24,596 bases of DNA from JANFXS01 sp022791155 (GCA_949743895.1 CATJUX010000025.1:1-24596); one strand, 5' to 3'; counted from the stretch's first letter, positions 7,214 to 16,936 are shown. Notes: a model not told the origin generated them from the sequence alone. Made by a program: numbers and translations.

Positions 7214-9853
7214 TTATGACTGCATTTGTTTGAGGCGTTCTTCTATCTGAGCAAGCATTGATCTATATTTCTCGCCTTTTGCTTTTTCTTCATCAATCAG
7301 CGTTTGAGGCGCCTTCGCTATAAATCCTTGATTCGAAAGCTTCTTTTCAACTCTTTCAACCTCTTTTTGCATTTTTTCTCTTTCTTTTGAAAGACGCTCT
7401 ATCTCTTTTGAAATGTCAACAAGCTCCTCAAAAGGCATATATATCACAGCATCTCCTATAACCCCGCTTACAGCGTCATCTCCAATTCCTTCTTTATTTT
7501 CCTGAACAATCAACTCACTTGCATATGCCAAGTTTTTCAAAAACACTTCTGACTTTTTGAAAACATCTCTCACATATTCATCATTGCTTACCACAAAAAC
7601 CTTTGCTTTTTTTGAGGGAACAACATTCATTCCGGCACGAATGTTTCTGATGTTTCTCACAGCCTCTTTAATCAAGTCGATCTCAGCTTCGCTTTCTTTG
7701 AAATTCCATTCTTCTTTATATTCAGGCCATCTGCTAATCATTATGCTTTCTTCATCATTTTGGACATGAGTGAATATTTCTTCTGTTATAAACGGCATGT
7801 ATGGATGAAGAAGTTTCAAAGCGTTTATAAGAACCTCTTTCAATGTCCAAAGCGCTGCATCTCTTGTGCTGTCGTCTTTATTATATAATCGAGGCTTAAC
7901 CATTTCTATATACCAGTCGCAATATTCGTCCCAAAGGAAGCTGTGCACTTTGTCAACAGCAAGCCCAAGTTCATAATTCGACATGTTTTCAGTCACTTCT
8001 TTGATCAAAGTGTTAACCTTGCTTATTATCCACTTATCAGCTGGCGTGAGAAGAAGAAGTTCGCCATCTTTTTTCTCATCGTCCAAGTTCATAAGCACAA
8101 ATCTTGAGGCATTCCAAAGTTTGTTGTTAAAGTTCCGGCTTGCATCAAGTCTTTCCCAATAGAAACGCATGTCATTTCCCGGCGCATTGCCCGTTATCAA
8201 CGTCAGCCTTAAAGCATCAGCGCCATATTTTTCAATCACTTCAAGAGGATCTATGCCATTTCCAAGTGACTTGCTGAACTTTCTTCCCTGATCATCACGT
8301 ATAAGGCCATGAATGAACACATCTTTGAATGGAACATCACCCATTTGCTTGAGCCCTGAAAACACCATTCTTATAACCCAGAAGAAAATTATGTCATACG
8401 CCGTTACAAGAACACTTGTTGGATAAAAATGTTCTAATTCCTCTGTCTTTTCGGGCCAACCCAAAGTTGAAAACGGCCACAGCGCTGAAGAAAACCATGT
8501 GTCAAGAGTGTCTTCATCCTGCTTAAAATTGCTTTTGCCGCATTTTGAACATTTTTTTGGGAATTCATTGCAAACCTCAATATTCCCGCAATCAAGGCAA
8601 TAATATGCCGGAATTCTGTGTCCCCACCAAAGCTGACGTGAAATGCACCAGTCTCTTATGTTCTCAAGCCAATGAAGATATATTTTCCCAAATCTGTCTG
8701 GAATTATATTAAGGCTTTTGTTTTTATAAACTTCAATTGCTGGTTTGGCCAGTTCTTCCATTTTCACAAACCATTGCAGTTTTATCAAAGGCTCCACAAC
8801 CGTTCCGCAGCGCTCGTGAACCCCAACAGCATGGTTTATGTTTTCAACCTTCACAAGAAGTCCTTGTTTTTCAAGCTCGCCAACAATCATTTTGCGCGCT
8901 TCATAGCGATCAAGGCCGCAATATTTTCCTGCATTCTTGTTCATTGTTCCATCATCATTCATAACATTGACACGAGGAAGGTTGTGCCGCATGCCAACCT
9001 CAAAATCGTTCGGATCATGCGCTGGCGTTATCTTAACAACGCCTGTCCCAAAGTCCTTTTCAACATATTCATCAGCTATAATCGGAATTTCCTTTCCAAC
9101 AAGAGGCAATATACATGTTTTTCCTATAAGACTCTTATATCTTTCATCATCAGGGTGAACAGCTATTGCCGTGTCACCAAGCATTGTTTCAGGCCTTGTT
9201 GTGGCAAGCTGCAAAAACTGATCCGTTCCTTTGATTGGATATTTTATGTGCCAGAAGTGGCCGTTTTTATCTTCATGGTTAACTTCAGCGTCAGAAATTG
9301 TTGTCATGCACTTTGGACACCAGTTGACAAGTTTTTCTCCACGATATATAAGCCCTTCATCATACAAACGCGTGAAAACTTCCAAGACGGCATTTGAACA
9401 CCCTTTGTCCATCGTGAACCTAACTCTGTCCCAGTCACAGCTGCTTCCCATTTTTCTGAGTTGCTTTAATATTATTCCGCCATATTCCTCTTTCCATTTC
9501 CAAGCGCGTTCAAGAAAGCCTTCGCGGCCAACATCTTCCTTTTTCAGCCCTTCTTCGGCCATTTTTTGAACGACTTTAAGCTCTGTTGAAATGCTTGCGT
9601 GGTCAATGCCGGGCACCCACAGTGCATTATATCCGCTCATTCTTTTCCAGCGTGTCAGTATATCCTGAATTGTGTTGTCCAACGCATGGCCCATGTGCAA
9701 CTGTCCTGTGATGTTTGGCGGCGGCATCACAATTGTGAAAGGCTTTTTATTTTTGTCAACTTCAGCATGAAAATATTTTTTTTCAAGCCATGTGTCATAA
9801 ATTCGTTCCTCCACAACAGAAGGGTCATAAACTTTTTCAAGCTCCTTAATCAT
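7214..9853 (-). CDS. valS: Valyl-tRNA synthetase
   Basis: Class I aminoacyl-tRNA synthetase that charges tRNA-Val and edits misacylated threonine. The protein is 879 residues, the usual length. Visible parts: PPPNITGQLHMGHAL (44-58, HIGH motif), an editing domain with TTRPE (218-222), a zinc-ribbon insert with C419/C422 and C435/C438, and GRKFSKSLGN (K525-S529, KMSKS motif with Phe for Met). A heptad-rich C-terminal coiled coil that grips the tRNA lies at about 815-879. The ATG at 9853 has GGGAGG 7 bases upstream; an ATG 15 bases earlier overlaps that box and is unlikely. Expression is controlled by its own promoter and a T-box leader. Confidence 0.97.
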   Translation of the reverse strand: MIKELEKVYDPSVVEERIYDTWLEKKYFHAEVDKNKKPFTIVMPPPNITGQLHMGHALDNTIQDILTRWKRMSGYNALWVPGIDHASISTELKVVQKMAEEGLKKEDVGREGFLERAWKWKEEYGGIILKQLRKMGSSCDWDRVRFTMDKGCSNAVLEVFTRLYDEGLIYRGEKLVNWCPKCMTTISDAEVNHEDKNGHFWHIKYPIKGTDQFLQLATTRPETMLGDTAIAVHPDDERYKSLIGKTCILPLVGKEIPIIADEYVEKDFGTGVVKITPAHDPNDFEVGMRHNLPRVNVMNDDGTMNKNAGKYCGLDRYEARKMIVGELEKQGLLVKVENINHAVGVHERCGTVVEPLIKLQWFVKMEELAKPAIEVYKNKSLNIIPDRFGKIYLHWLENIRDWCISRQLWWGHRIPAYYCLDCGNIEVCNEFPKKCSKCGKSNFKQDEDTLDTWFSSALWPFSTLGWPEKTEELEHFYPTSVLVTAYDIIFFWVIRMVFSGLKQMGDVPFKDVFIHGLIRDDQGRKFSKSLGNGIDPLEVIEKYGADALRLTLITGNAPGNDMRFYWERLDASRNFNNKLWNASRFVLMNLDDEKKDGELLLLTPADKWIISKVNTLIKEVTENMSNYELGLAVDKVHSFLWDEYCDWYIEMVKPRLYNKDDSTRDAALWTLKEVLINALKLLHPYMPFITEEIFTHVQNDEESIMISRWPEYKEEWNFKESEAEIDLIKEAVRNIRNIRAGMNVVPSKKAKVFVVSNDEYVRDVFKKSEVFLKNLAYASELIVQENKEGIGDDAVSGVIGDAVIYMPFEELVDISKEIERLSKEREKMQKEVERVEKKLSNQGFIAKAPQTLIDEEKAKGEKYRSMLAQIEERLKQMQS

Positions 9854-9885
9854 TCGTGTTCCTCCCAATTAAGCATAAATGTTCT

Positions 9886-10130
9886 AAATAAAAAAGCTTT
9901 CGCCCAAAAGGACGAAAGCTCGCGATACCACCTTAATTCCCGCCTGTTTCAGACGGACTCTCATTGTCTTTAACGAAACAACCCGTGCACACCTACTAAA
10001 GTTCAGTGTGCCAATTCCCAAGCTACCTTCGGCTGTTCTTATCATAAAAAACTTCTCAGCAAATAGTTTTTCTCTCTTTAAGCAGTGACAGCCTACTCCT
10101 CTTGTTCACGATCTTTAATCATATATATAT
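9886..10130 (-). ncRNA. T-box leader (valine, specifier GUA) with terminator/antiterminator
   Basis: tRNA-sensing riboswitch in front of valS. Stem I has GGAGTAG on its 5' side, then GGCTGT, which pairs with ACAGCC on the 3' side. Directly after that comes GAAGGTAGC, which places the specifier codon GTA (+ strand 10024-10026) for valine. A second stem GCACAC...GTGTGC follows. The T-box core AAGGTGGTATCGCG is at 9921-9934; its AAGG and CG can pair with CGTCCTT to form the antiterminator. The competing terminator is AGCTTTCG/CGAAAGCT (9895-9920) followed by a T-run. Uncharged tRNA-Val would favour the antiterminator and read-through into valS. Confidence 0.93.
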
Positions 10131-10136
10131 TTCTCA

Positions 10137-10165
10137 ATTTTATAAAACCTTATTCATTTTGTCAA
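10137..10165 (-). promoter_or_regulatory. SigmaA promoter of the valS T-box transcript
   Basis: Minus strand: perfect -35 TTGACA (10160-10165), a 17-bp spacer and -10 TAAAAT (10137-10142). The -35 box is only 5 bases from the ftsW stop at 10171, so valS is an independent unit placed right behind the cell-wall cluster. Confidence 0.8.
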
Positions 10166-10170
10166 GTGTT

Positions 10171-11412
10171 TTATTCACGGCCTCTTTGATGTTTTGATAT
10201 GTTAAGAAGAATGCCCATTGATGACAGCGTGAAAACCATGCTTGAACCGCCATAGCTTATGAATGGAAGCGCCATGCCTGTGTTTGGCATTGAGTTTGTG
10301 GCAACAGCAATGTTTATAATTGCCTGTATGCCTATAAGCGCCGTTATTCCTGTGGCAACAAGTGAGCCAAAAATGTCTTCAGCATTCATGGCAATTTTTA
10401 TGCCCCTACACACAAGGACAACAAAAAGTGCTATGACCACTGCTGCTCCAAACATTCCCAATTCTTCACATATTATGGCAAATATAATGTCGTTATATGG
10501 CTCGGGGACATATGTTTTTTGCCGGCTTTGGCCAATTCCAAGCCCAAAAAAACCGCCACTGGCAACAGCATAAAGCGACTGGACAATCTGAAATCCTTTG
10601 TCTGTTGGATCCGAAAATGGATCAAGCCAATATTTAACACGGTCAAACCTATAAGCGAATTCCGGATGAACAACGGCAACAACTCCCATCAAGCTGACAG
10701 GCACAGCCGCTGCAAAAAAATACCATATTTTAGGACTTGAAACAAAAAGTATACAGACACCTATTCCCATCACAACAACGGCCGTACTAAGATTTTCAAC
10801 GCCTATCAACACAACCGGAACTATCAATATAAAACAGCATTTTAAGAATCCTTTTGATGTTTCCAATATTCGTTTGTTTGATGCTATGTAGTTTGAAAGA
10901 TGCAGTGTGACCACAGTTTTGGCCACTTCTGAGGGCTGAAACCCAATGCCTGTGTTCGGAATGGCAATTGAACGAACTGAGCCGTTGGCCTCTGTTCCAA
11001 CAAAAAGAACGATGACAAGACATGCGAGCGTTGCCATATATGCAAAAAAAGTGAATTTTTTGATCACTCTGTATGGAAAATTAATAAAAAACATCATAGC
11101 AAATATTCCAAGCACAGACCACATCGCCTGTCTTTTCACAAAGTGGTACATATCGTTGTTGAATTTCTGGTTTGTCAGTGCGTAATAATAACTTGAACTA
11201 AAAACCATGACAACCCCAAACATAACAAGAAGTATCACCACAAGAAACAGTGTAAAATCTGCAGCACCAGCTTTTCTTTTTGGTTTTGGGTTCCTTCCGG
11301 CTTTCACATTTGCCTTTCCATGGGTGTGTTTTCTTCTTTCATTGTCTAATTTATGTATTTTGTCTCTGTCATATGCTGTGCTTGTGTTGTATGCGCTCTT
11401 TCGCTGCCCCAA
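10171..11412 (-). CDS. ftsW: SEDS-family peptidoglycan polymerase FtsW (or SpoVE)
   Basis: Integral membrane glycosyltransferase that polymerises lipid II and works with a class B PBP. The protein is 413 residues with a basic cytoplasmic N-terminus of about 50 residues and roughly ten membrane segments from ADFTLFLVVILL onward. Family motifs: GFQPSEVAK (157-165), SDPTDKGFQIVQSL (267-280, with D268 the likely catalytic Asp by comparison with E. coli FtsW), PEPYNDIIFA (303-312) and LPFISYGGSS near the C-terminus. No ATG exists before the first membrane segment. I chose TTG at 11412 because GGGGGTGAGG sits 7 bases upstream; another TTG at 11436 is possible. The place after murD matches spoVE in B. 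subtilis, so a sporulation role is open. The 149 bases to murD show no clear promoter or terminator. Confidence 0.92.
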   Translation of the reverse strand: MGQRKSAYNTSTAYDRDKIHKLDNERRKHTHGKANVKAGRNPKPKRKAGAADFTLFLVVILLVMFGVVMVFSSSYYYALTNQKFNNDMYHFVKRQAMWSVLGIFAMMFFINFPYRVIKKFTFFAYMATLACLVIVLFVGTEANGSVRSIAIPNTGIGFQPSEVAKTVVTLHLSNYIASNKRILETSKGFLKCCFILIVPVVLIGVENLSTAVVVMGIGVCILFVSSPKIWYFFAAAVPVSLMGVVAVVHPEFAYRFDRVKYWLDPFSDPTDKGFQIVQSLYAVASGGFFGLGIGQSRQKTYVPEPYNDIIFAIICEELGMFGAAVVIALFVVLVCRGIKIAMNAEDIFGSLVATGITALIGIQAIINIAVATNSMPNTGMALPFISYGGSSMVFTLSSMGILLNISKHQRGRE

Positions 11413-11561
11413 AGCCTCACCCCCAAAATTAGGCAAACATTTCCGCCGTATGATTATTTGTTCATAAGTCCATTTTTCTTCACAACAGCCTTTTGGGCCT
11501 TAAACCAAATGAAACATATTTTTATAAACATAAAATAAGCCTAAATATTTAATTTATAAAA

Positions 11562-12911
11562 TTAAAAATCATTAACAATATTTTTGAACAATTCGCCGCG
11601 CTCCTCATAGCTTTTGAAACTGTCCCAGCTTGCGCAAGCGGGTGAAAGAAGAACACAGTCTCCTTCATGTGCAATTTTTCTTGAAAGTTCCACAGCTTCT
11701 TTCAATGAGCCTGCCTTTGTAAAATCAGTGAAACCATGGCTTTCACAGCATTTTGCTATTTTATCTGCTGTGGCCCCAATAAGAATTATATGTTTCACCT
11801 TTTCATCAAATTTTTCAACCCATTCATCATATTTTGCGCCTTTGTCATAGCCCCCGCCAATCAAAACACATGGCTTCTGCATGGCCATTATGCCACGTAT
11901 GGCTGCATCGCAATTTGTTCCCTTTGAGTCATTATAATAGTCGACTCCTTCGTATGTTCTCACAAACTCAATTCTATGCTCAACTCCTGAAAAATTTTTG
12001 ACAGCATCAATTATACTTTCCATGTCAACTTCAGCACAAATTCCTATGGCTATGGCTGCCATCACATTTTCATAATTATGAACTCCCAAAACTTTGAGTT
12101 CTTCAACATTCATGAGTTTTTTTTCTGAACTTCCTCGTTTTAATATTATATTTCCGTTTTCAATATATATGCCTTCATCAAGTTTTACGTTAGAACTGAA
12201 AAAAAGTATTTTGGATTTTGTTTTTTCAGCCATTTTTCTTGTTAAACAATCATTATAGTTCAATATTAAAAAATCATTTTCATTTTGATTGGCAAATATT
12301 TTTTCTTTAATTGCTGTGTAGTTTTCAACTGTTTTATGGCGATCTAAATGATCTGGAGTGATATTCAGCACGGCACTTATGTGAGGATGAAAACTGCAAG
12401 ATGTTTCCAATTGAAAGCTGCTTATCTCAGCCACAACATAGTCACTGACTGTGAGCCTTGAAACTTCACCAGAGTATGGAACGCCTATATTCCCAACAAC
12501 GGCACATGATGGATATTTTTTCTTTATTATTTCTCCCGCCAGTGCTGTCGTTGTTGTTTTTCCGTTTGTTCCTGTAACAGCGGCTATAGGGCATGGCGTG
12601 ACAATGTATGAAAGTTCAACCTCGCTTATAACATCCACTCCGGCCTTTTTTGCAATGTCAAAAAATGGCAAACCCGTTGGTATGCCTGGGCTAACAACAG
12701 CAAAATCCATATCTTCAATTATGTCATCTGGGTTTTTGCCCAAATACATTTTTATGCCTTTATTTTCCAAATATTCAATATTTTCCAATTGTTCTCTTTC
12801 TTTTATATCCTGCAAAGTCACATCAGCTCCAAGCTCTTTCAAAAGCAATGCCGCCGAAACTCCACTCCTTGCCATTCCGCATACAATGGCTTTCTTGTTT
12901 TTAAAATCCAT
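11562..12911 (-). CDS. murD: UDP-N-acetylmuramoyl-L-alanine--D-glutamate ligase
   Basis: ATP-dependent cytosolic ligase that adds D-glutamate to UDP-MurNAc-L-Ala. The protein is 449 residues, the usual size. The N-terminal UDP-binding Rossmann part (1-100) has CGMARSGVSA. The ATP loop TGTNGKTTT is at 113-121. Mur-ligase motifs such as LNITPDHLDRH and HRIE, and a C-terminal domain with YNDSKGTN, follow. The ATG at 12911 has AAGGA 7 bases upstream and lies 15 bases after mraY. It is the last of the precursor-synthesis genes in the cluster, before ftsW. Confidence 0.96.
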   Translation of the reverse strand: MDFKNKKAIVCGMARSGVSAALLLKELGADVTLQDIKEREQLENIEYLENKGIKMYLGKNPDDIIEDMDFAVVSPGIPTGLPFFDIAKKAGVDVISEVELSYIVTPCPIAAVTGTNGKTTTTALAGEIIKKKYPSCAVVGNIGVPYSGEVSRLTVSDYVVAEISSFQLETSCSFHPHISAVLNITPDHLDRHKTVENYTAIKEKIFANQNENDFLILNYNDCLTRKMAEKTKSKILFFSSNVKLDEGIYIENGNIILKRGSSEKKLMNVEELKVLGVHNYENVMAAIAIGICAEVDMESIIDAVKNFSGVEHRIEFVRTYEGVDYYNDSKGTNCDAAIRGIMAMQKPCVLIGGGYDKGAKYDEWVEKFDEKVKHIILIGATADKIAKCCESHGFTDFTKAGSLKEAVELSRKIAHEGDCVLLSPACASWDSFKSYEERGELFKNIVNDF

Positions 12912-12926
12912 TTCAATTCCTTCTTC

Positions 12927-13889
12927 CTAAAACATATGTTTGCAACCCAAAAATGCAACGAGACATGCAATTGCTGTTATTGTGTAAAAAACTGTCACAA
13001 CTTTTGTCTCGCTCCAGCCGCAAAGCTCAAAATGATGATGAATTGGCGCCATTTTGAAAACACGTTTCTTTGTTTTTTTATACCAGCCAACCTGAATTAT
13101 CACAGACAGACTTTCAATCAAATAAATTATGCCAACAATTAATATAAAAACCGGCATTTTGAGTATTAAAGCAGTTGCAGCAACAAAGCCTCCCAACGCC
13201 AAAGAGCCAGTGTCCCCCATAAAAACACGGGCTGGATAGGCGTTAAATATCAAAAATGCAAGCAAACTTCCGCACACCGCGCCGCTCACAGCAGTTATGC
13301 CACTTCCTGCCGCCCATGAAACAATGGCAAAAAACACAGCAACAATCAGTGTCACTCCTCCTGCAAGTCCATCAAGCCCGTCTGTGAGATTCACGCCATT
13401 AACTGTGCCCAATATAACAAAAGCCATAAATGGCCAATATAAAAAGCCAAGCGAAAATGTTTTTCTATCTGTGAAGGGTATCAAAATCTCCGTTCCAACT
13501 TCTTTCATATAAAAACCAAAAGCCACAACAACTGCGAACTGAAATATAATTTTTTGATATGCCCTGAGCCCGAGAGAGCGCTTTTTAACAACCTTTATAT
13601 AATCGTCAATAAATCCTATAAGGCCAAAAGCCACAGTCACAGCGCAAACAACAGCACCATCATAATTGTTTTTCAAAAACATCAAACTTGTCACAAGAAA
13701 TGAGGCTATTATAGCTATGCCCCCCATTGTTGGCGTTCCGCTCTTTTTCAAATGACTTTGCGGCCCGTCGTCACGCTCAGTCTGTCCATATTTAAGTTTA
13801 TGTAAAACCGGTATAAGCGTTGGACAAAATATAACCCCAAGTATAAACGAAATTATAACAGCATAAATTGTATATTCAAGCAATCCCAA
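12927..13889 (-). CDS. mraY: Phospho-N-acetylmuramoyl-pentapeptide transferase
   Basis: Membrane enzyme that moves phospho-MurNAc-pentapeptide from UDP to undecaprenyl phosphate, making lipid I. The protein is 320 residues with about ten membrane segments. Catalytic and family motifs: FIDDYIK (93-99), NLTDGLDGLA (167-176), FMGDTGS (223-229) and the HHHFEL loop (284-289). The start is a TTG at 13889, directly abutting the murF stop (13890), with AGAGGTGA inside the end of murF as ribosome-binding site. It is therefore translationally coupled to murF. Confidence 0.96.
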   Translation of the reverse strand: MGLLEYTIYAVIISFILGVIFCPTLIPVLHKLKYGQTERDDGPQSHLKKSGTPTMGGIAIIASFLVTSLMFLKNNYDGAVVCAVTVAFGLIGFIDDYIKVVKKRSLGLRAYQKIIFQFAVVVAFGFYMKEVGTEILIPFTDRKTFSLGFLYWPFMAFVILGTVNGVNLTDGLDGLAGGVTLIVAVFFAIVSWAAGSGITAVSGAVCGSLLAFLIFNAYPARVFMGDTGSLALGGFVAATALILKMPVFILIVGIIYLIESLSVIIQVGWYKKTKKRVFKMAPIHHHFELCGWSETKVVTVFYTITAIACLVAFLGCKHMF

Positions 13890-15260
13890 TTATTTCACCT
13901 CTTGCAGTTTCTCTACAGTTCTTTCCAAATGCATGCGCATGGAGGCTTTCACCAAAACAGTGTCTTCCTTTTTGAATATTTTTTCCAATCCATGCTCAAA
14001 CATTTCTTCCTGACTCACAAAGTGCAAAACATGTCCGCCTGCCCCTTTTGCTCCTTCATATATATCTTTTGCAAAATTGTCTCCAACGGCTATGACAATG
14101 TCAATTCCTTTTTCAGATGCATATTTCCCAACATTTTTGTGAAACTCACGTGAATATTCTCCAAGCTCCAGCATTTCTCCCAGCACAGCCAATTTTCTTC
14201 CTTCACTTTTGGCCAAAACATCTATGGCCGCATTCATTGACACAGGATTGGCGTTATAAGCATCGTTTATTATTGTTATCCCAAACTCAGTTCTTTCAAC
14301 AGACATGCGCTTTGACGTTGGAACAAAGTTTTCTATTCCATGTTTAATCTGTCCATGCTCAAGGCCAAGTTCATGGCCAACAGCCGCAGCTGTGAGCGCA
14401 TTCAAAACCATATGTTCTCCTGGAACATTTATGCAGACATCAAATTTGCTTTTGCCATGGCATATTGTGCATTCCACTCCATCAAGGCCATGTGAAACTA
14501 TATTTTCAGCATAAAAATCACTTGTTTTTTCAGTGCCAAACCAAACTGTTTTAAATTCAAATTTCCCCTCAATGCTTTCAAGCATGTCATTGTCTTTGTT
14601 CAAAACTGTCGTTCCGTCTTTTTTTAAGAAATCGAAAATTTCGCATTTGGCGCGCAATATACCCTCTCTGTTGCCAAGATTTTCTATGTGCGCCACGCCC
14701 ACATTTGTTATCACAGCTATGTCAGGCTTAGCAATTTGGGATAGGTTATGTATCTCGCCAAAATTGTTCATTCCCATTTCTAAAACAGCCACTTCATGTT
14801 CATTGTTCAAATTAAAAACCGTTTTGGGCAGCCCTATTTCGTTGTTAAAATTTCCTTGTGTTTTAAGCACATTATATTTTTCTCCAAGAACAGAAGCCAC
14901 CATGTCTTTTGTTGTAGTTTTTCCCACACTTCCTGTTATCGCCACAACTTTTATGTCAAAAAGACTTATATAATATTCGGCCAAATCCCTCAAAGCCTTA
15001 AAAGAATTTTCAACAATTATAACTGGCTTTTCAAATGGAAGAGCCTTTTCGCTCAAACAGCAGACTGCTCCTTTTTCAAAAGCCTGAGCTATAAAATCGT
15101 GTCCGTCAAAGTTCTCGCCTCTAAGCGGTATAAAAAGTGAATCTTTGATTGTTTCTCTTGTGTCCGTTGTTACACTTTGAATTTCCAAATCTTTATTTGA
15201 TATATTTTGGAACTCGCCGCCAACAGCCATGCATATCTCATTTAATGTGAGGCTTTTCAT
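13890..15260 (-). CDS. murF: UDP-MurNAc-tripeptide--D-alanyl-D-alanine ligase
   Basis: Cytosolic ATP-dependent ligase that adds D-Ala-D-Ala, the last step of the soluble precursor. The protein is 456 residues. The N-terminal substrate domain (1-105) includes TTDTRE and FIPLRGENFDGHDF. The ATP loop TGSVGKTTTKDM is at 109-120. INDAYNANP and LGEMLELGE follow, as expected for MurF. The ATG at 15260 overlaps the murE stop (ATGA) and has GGAGG 7 bases upstream inside murE. In B. subtilis murF lies elsewhere in the genome, so its presence between murE and mraY is the order also found in many other bacteria. Confidence 0.96.
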   Translation of the reverse strand: MKSLTLNEICMAVGGEFQNISNKDLEIQSVTTDTRETIKDSLFIPLRGENFDGHDFIAQAFEKGAVCCLSEKALPFEKPVIIVENSFKALRDLAEYYISLFDIKVVAITGSVGKTTTKDMVASVLGEKYNVLKTQGNFNNEIGLPKTVFNLNNEHEVAVLEMGMNNFGEIHNLSQIAKPDIAVITNVGVAHIENLGNREGILRAKCEIFDFLKKDGTTVLNKDNDMLESIEGKFEFKTVWFGTEKTSDFYAENIVSHGLDGVECTICHGKSKFDVCINVPGEHMVLNALTAAAVGHELGLEHGQIKHGIENFVPTSKRMSVERTEFGITIINDAYNANPVSMNAAIDVLAKSEGRKLAVLGEMLELGEYSREFHKNVGKYASEKGIDIVIAVGDNFAKDIYEGAKGAGGHVLHFVSQEEMFEHGLEKIFKKEDTVLVKASMRMHLERTVEKLQEVK

Positions 15261-16708
15261 TTCATGTCCTCCCCAAAGGCTTCAGCGATGACTTCGGCGT
15301 CATCAAAATGAATTGTTTTGTCAGGAAAAATCTGATAATCCTCATGTCCCTTTCCGGCCACAATGATCAAATCGTTTTCCTTTCCCATTTTTATGGCTTC
15401 AAAAATTGCTTTTTTTCTGTCAGCTTCTCTTATGTAATCACATGATGTTCGTTTTATGCCGTCTTCAATGTCATCAAGTATTTTTTCTGGATTTTCTGAG
15501 CGTGGATTGTCACTTGTTATAACACAAAAGTCAGACAAGCGGCCGCCAATTTCTCCCATTATTGGTCTTTTGGTTCGGTCTCTGTCGCCGCCACAGCCAA
15601 AAACAGTGATTATACGGCCTTTAACAAATTCCTGTGCTGTTTTTAGTATATTCTCAAGGCTGTCAGGCGTGTGAGCGTAATCCACAATGGCGTTAACTCC
15701 ATTTGGGCCTTTTATTGTTTGAAAACGCCCCTTGACACCTTTTATCGAGCTTATTCCATCAATTATAACTTCCATTGGAACTCCAATGAAAATGCACGCC
15801 CCAATACTCACAAGCGCGTTATAAATGCTGAACTTTCCGGGTATATTCAAATGAACTGGGTATGTTTCATTTTTATAGTTAAGCTGAAAGCTAACACCTT
15901 TTGCATCAATTTGGATTTTTTCTGCTTTCAAATCCGCTTCATTTTCAATGCCCACAGTTATAACATCGCCTTTTGAAACACTTTTCATATACTCCCCATA
16001 TTCATCATCAATGTTTATAACACATTTGTCCGACATATTCATAAGCTTTGACTTGGCAAGCTTATAATTTTCCATTGTCTTGTGATAATCAAGGTGATCT
16101 TGTGTAAGATTTGTGAAAATTGCTATATCAAAATCACAGCAATCAACCCTGTGAAGATCAAGCGCATGGCTTGAAACTTCCATAATAACATCACTCACAC
16201 ATTCATCATTCATAACTGCAAAAAGTTCTTGCAAATCAAGACTTTCAGGAGTTGTTCGCTCTGTGTGAATCACTTTTTCTCCTATTCTATTGCCAATTGT
16301 GCCAACAATTCCAACTTTTTTGTCAACTTTGTCAAGTATATTTTTAATTATATATGTGGTGCTTGTTTTTCCGTTTGTTCCTGTGACACCAATCAAGTTC
16401 AGATTACTGCTTGGATTTTTATAATAATTGGCTGCCATTTTCGCCAAAGCAATTCTTGAGTTATCCACTCTCAAAATTGTGACGTTTCCCTCAACATCAA
16501 CTTCTTTTTCAACAATCACGGCACTTGCTCCTTGCTCAACAGCTTTTGCCGCATAAATGTGGCCGTCTGTCTTAAACCCTGTGATGCATACAAAAACATC
16601 TTCTTTTTGAACGCTGCGTGAATCATATACTATTTTATTTATGTTAATATCTGTCCCGCCTTTTAATATGTCAAAATCAATTCCATTCATTATTGATGCA
16701 AGTTTCAT
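15257..16708 (-). CDS. murE: UDP-MurNAc-L-Ala-D-Glu--meso-2,6-diaminopimelate ligase
   Basis: Cytosolic ATP-dependent ligase that adds the third residue of the stem peptide. The protein is 483 residues. The N-terminal UDP-binding domain includes VYDSRSVQ and DGHIYAAKA. The ATP loop GTNGKTS is at 110-116 and the substrate stretch ERTTPESL at about 150-157. The D400-N-P-R403 motif is the known signature for meso-diaminopimelate rather than lysine, so the wall is probably DAP-type. The ATG at 16708 has GGAGG 9 bases upstream; the frame runs 12 codons further upstream without a better start. It overlaps murF by 4 bp. It is separated from spoVD by an unusual repeat-rich gap that may carry its promoters. 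Confidence 0.96.
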   Translation of the reverse strand: MKLASIMNGIDFDILKGGTDININKIVYDSRSVQKEDVFVCITGFKTDGHIYAAKAVEQGASAVIVEKEVDVEGNVTILRVDNSRIALAKMAANYYKNPSSNLNLIGVTGTNGKTSTTYIIKNILDKVDKKVGIVGTIGNRIGEKVIHTERTTPESLDLQELFAVMNDECVSDVIMEVSSHALDLHRVDCCDFDIAIFTNLTQDHLDYHKTMENYKLAKSKLMNMSDKCVINIDDEYGEYMKSVSKGDVITVGIENEADLKAEKIQIDAKGVSFQLNYKNETYPVHLNIPGKFSIYNALVSIGACIFIGVPMEVIIDGISSIKGVKGRFQTIKGPNGVNAIVDYAHTPDSLENILKTAQEFVKGRIITVFGCGGDRDRTKRPIMGEIGGRLSDFCVITSDNPRSENPEKILDDIEDGIKRTSCDYIREADRKKAIFEAIKMGKENDLIIVAGKGHEDYQIFPDKTIHFDDAEVIAEAFGEDMK

Positions 16709-16779
16709 CAATATTGACCTCCGTTCTGCTGTCAGCCTCATCATTTATGTTTACCACGAACCCGGTTTTATTCCTTTGG

Positions 16780-16936
16780 TATTATACCATGAATTTCAGC
16801 GGAGAACCTCGAAAAAACTTCCTTTTTTCTCGGTCGCTTTGCTCCTTAAGACAATCCGCAAATCAAAATTTTTTCACTTGCGAAAAATTTTTCTTTTCGG
16901 CCTGTCTTTCTCCGCTTTTTGCGGATATTATACCAT
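16780..16936. repeat. Repeat-rich structured element between spoVD and murE
   Basis: TATTATACCAT occurs as an exact 11-bp direct repeat at 16780-16790 and 16926-16936. Just inside, GCGGAGAA (16799-16806) and TTCTCCGC (16908-16915) form an inverted repeat. Further arms are GAAAAAA/TTTTTTC (16811-16829) and ATCCGCAAA/TTTGCGGAT (16854-16862 and 16918-16926). On the minus strand each direct repeat reads ATGGTATAATA, an extended -10 box (TG-n-TATAAT) pointing at murE, though no good -35 is seen. There is no coding potential. It could be a tandem promoter region or a small non-autonomous element with flanking duplications. Confidence 0.6.

Noticed and set aside
8672..9397. Long open frame of 241 codons on the plus strand
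   Set aside because: It lies wholly opposite valS, has no ribosome-binding site, and its Phe/Asn/His/Tyr-rich translation is what antisense of an AT-rich gene gives.
11437..11561. Possible sigmaE promoter for ftsW/spoVE in the murD-ftsW gap
   Set aside because: An AAATATT stretch fits a -35 box, but nothing like a -10 follows at the right distance.
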